A DNA stretch of 6,465 bases, taken from positions 1 to 6,465 of the forward strand of contig CBDUBU010000236.1 in the NCBI GenBank assembly GCA_965365465.1. Reading direction: 5' to 3'. The notes under the pieces are model-generated. The model ran no database searches, was not told where the DNA came from, and worked only from the letters and a program-made list of their open reading frames with translations. Below are positions 5,678 to 6,465 of this stretch, piece by piece (the first letter of the stretch is position 1; every line of letters starts with the position of its first letter). A program made the position numbers and the translations under genes. This DNA is from CBDUBU01 sp965365465 (GTDB lineage: Bacteria > Bacteroidota > Rhodothermia > Rhodothermales > DASSAV01).

Positions 5678-6019
5678 AGCAACAATACGGTTGGTAGCGA
5701 CAAACGCTGAAAATTACCCGATGCGCTGCTGGAAATCCAGTCCTCACCGTTCCCCAAAAAGCCAACCTTCGAGGCGCCCCGATGAAGAAACCCGGAAATC
5801 CGCTGCGCTGGACAGGCCGATCTGGCCTTTACGTACGTGTTAAGCCTCGCCTATCTCCTTGACACATTTTCAGATAACTCCTGGCGCCGCCGACCCTTCA
5901 TCAGGCAATGTTAACGCCTGCGCTCCGATGTTATCAGAACCAGGTTTATTATCTCTACGCGATACAGTAGATTGTTTCAGAAACCATTTTTGATGCTCTG
6001 ATTGGGGAGGATGTGGGCA
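5678..6019. other. 342-base divergent intergenic region
   Basis: This stretch lies between hydroxyacyl-CoA dehydrogenase (minus) and the LarA-like gene (plus) and should hold both promoters. Visible items are weak: on the minus strand TAATTTTC (about 5718-5711) is a 7 of 8 match to TAnnTTTG without a convincing -33 partner; AGGCC-GATCT-GGCCT (5814-5828) could form a 5-base-pair hairpin followed by only TT; ACGTACGT (5831-5838) is a palindrome. I found no convincing open frame, tRNA or array. The length leaves room for a regulatory leader or small RNA that I cannot show. Confidence 0.5.
6004..6010 (+). promoter_or_regulatory. Strong Shine-Dalgarno of the LarA-like gene
   Basis: GGGGAGG lies 9 bases before the ATG at 6020 and directly abuts another in-frame ATG at 6011. 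The spacing decides for 6020. Most other genes in the window have weak or no Shine-Dalgarno. Confidence 0.6.
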
Positions 6020-6465
6020 ATGAGCGCTAGACTTGTAGTAGGCAAAGGATACACGGATCGTTTTTTGGAAGAATCAGAAGTAAGATCCCTTATGTCGGAA
6101 GCGTTTAACCGATGGGATCTCTCTGGCAAGCGCGTGCTCGTCATTATTCCCGACGGCACCCGCACCGGTCCGGTGCCGCTTTTCTTTCGTCTCTTTCATG
6201 AATTCCTGCGCCCGGAGGTAAGAGCGCTCGACTATCTCGTCGCGCTGGGAACCCACCAGCCCATGACGGAGGAAGCGCTGAACCAGCTCGTCGGCATTAC
6301 CCCGGAGGAAAGGACCTCGAAATATGCGGATGTCAACATCTACAACCACCAGTGGGATGCCGATGCTACGTTCGTCAGTGTCGGGGCCATTTCTGCGGAG
6401 GAAACAGGAGCGCTGAGCAACGGGCTGCTTGCCCGAACCGTTGATGTGCGCGTCAACAAGATGGT
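6020..6465 (+). CDS. LarA-family (nickel-dependent lactate racemase-like) protein, N-terminal part
   Basis: The first 148 codons of a LarA-type protein; the usual full length is about 420 residues, so roughly two thirds lie beyond the right edge. The family uses a nickel-pincer nucleotide cofactor covalently attached to a lysine to racemise or epimerise 2-hydroxy acids by hydride transfer. Visible motifs are VIIPDGTRTGPVP (41-53), where D45 and R48 fit the LarA D-x-T-R cofactor-contact motif; ALGTHQPMTEEAL (75-87), with H79 fitting the catalytic His of GTH; and the YNHQWD segment (108-113). The cofactor-binding lysine and later histidines are outside the window. The LarBCE cofactor-making genes are not seen. 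The substrate is open: members act on lactate, malate, and various sugar or aromatic hydroxy acids. The gene has its own ribosome binding site and a long upstream region. The start at 6020 is preferred to the in-frame ATG at 6011 on Shine-Dalgarno spacing. Confidence 0.88.
   Translation, partial: MSARLVVGKGYTDRFLEESEVRSLMSEAFNRWDLSGKRVLVIIPDGTRTGPVPLFFRLFHEFLRPEVRALDYLVALGTHQPMTEEALNQLVGITPEERTSKYADVNIYNHQWDADATFVSVGAISAEETGALSNGLLARTVDVRVNKM

Noticed and set aside
5232..5843. Plus-strand open frame of 203 residues opposite the dehydrogenase gene
   Set aside because: It is antisense to a complete 3-hydroxyacyl-CoA dehydrogenase with all catalytic residues; no family features of its own.
5859..5878. 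TTGACA with GATAAC downstream as a sigma-70 promoter
   Set aside because: Only 8 bases separate the two hexamers, far from the 16-18 required.
1..6465. CRISPR array, tRNA, rRNA, insertion sequence or defence island
   Set aside because: No regularly spaced repeats, cloverleaf, transposase or terminal inverted repeats were seen on either strand.

Overview
The window looks like an ordinary bacterial chromosome segment of moderate GC content, densely packed, with genes on both strands. Most start codons have weak or no Shine-Dalgarno sequence. One AT-rich intergenic region carries a TAnnTTTG-type promoter element. Both features, plus the gene mix (polyphosphate glucokinase, TerB-like protein, RuBisCO-like protein), fit the Bacteroidota/Rhodothermota/Chlorobiota side of the tree, but this taxonomic call is a tentative inference.

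Layout. Positions 1-1021 (minus) hold the N-terminal 340 codons of DNA primase DnaG, which runs off the left edge. Upstream of it on the same strand are an open frame with a CPxC motif but no usable start codon (996-1163) and a 50-residue lipoprotein (1196-1348). Positions 1539-2279 (plus) encode a polyphosphate glucokinase of the ROK family with a TTG start. It converges on a minus-strand pair: a TerB-like protein (2309-2704) and, upstream of it, a short-chain dehydrogenase/reductase (SDR, 2743-3438) that has lost most of the classical catalytic residues. A 99-base AT-rich region with opposed promoter-like elements and a 12-base perfect palindrome separates the SDR from a divergently transcribed form IV RuBisCO-like protein (3538-4653, plus). 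Next comes a minus-strand pair: 3-hydroxybutyryl-CoA dehydrogenase (4820-5677) and, 13 bases after it, a 43-residue single-pass membrane protein (4675-4806). A 342-base stretch without a gene leads to the 5' part of a LarA-family (nickel-pincer racemase-like) gene that begins at 6020 and runs off the right edge.

How the genes may work together. DnaG is housekeeping. The part most worth attention is the divergent SDR/RuBisCO-like pair with its shared control region. RuBisCO-like proteins of known function act on enolisable sugar phosphates or sugar-acid phosphates in salvage or catabolic routes, not in CO2 fixation. This one keeps the lysine that is carbamylated in RuBisCO but has changed several other active-site positions, so its reaction cannot be named from sequence. 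The LarA-like gene and hydroxyacyl-CoA dehydrogenase nearby also belong to hydroxy-acid chemistry, but they are in separate transcription units, so a shared pathway is only a hypothesis. I saw no mobile element, CRISPR array, tRNA, rRNA or defence system.
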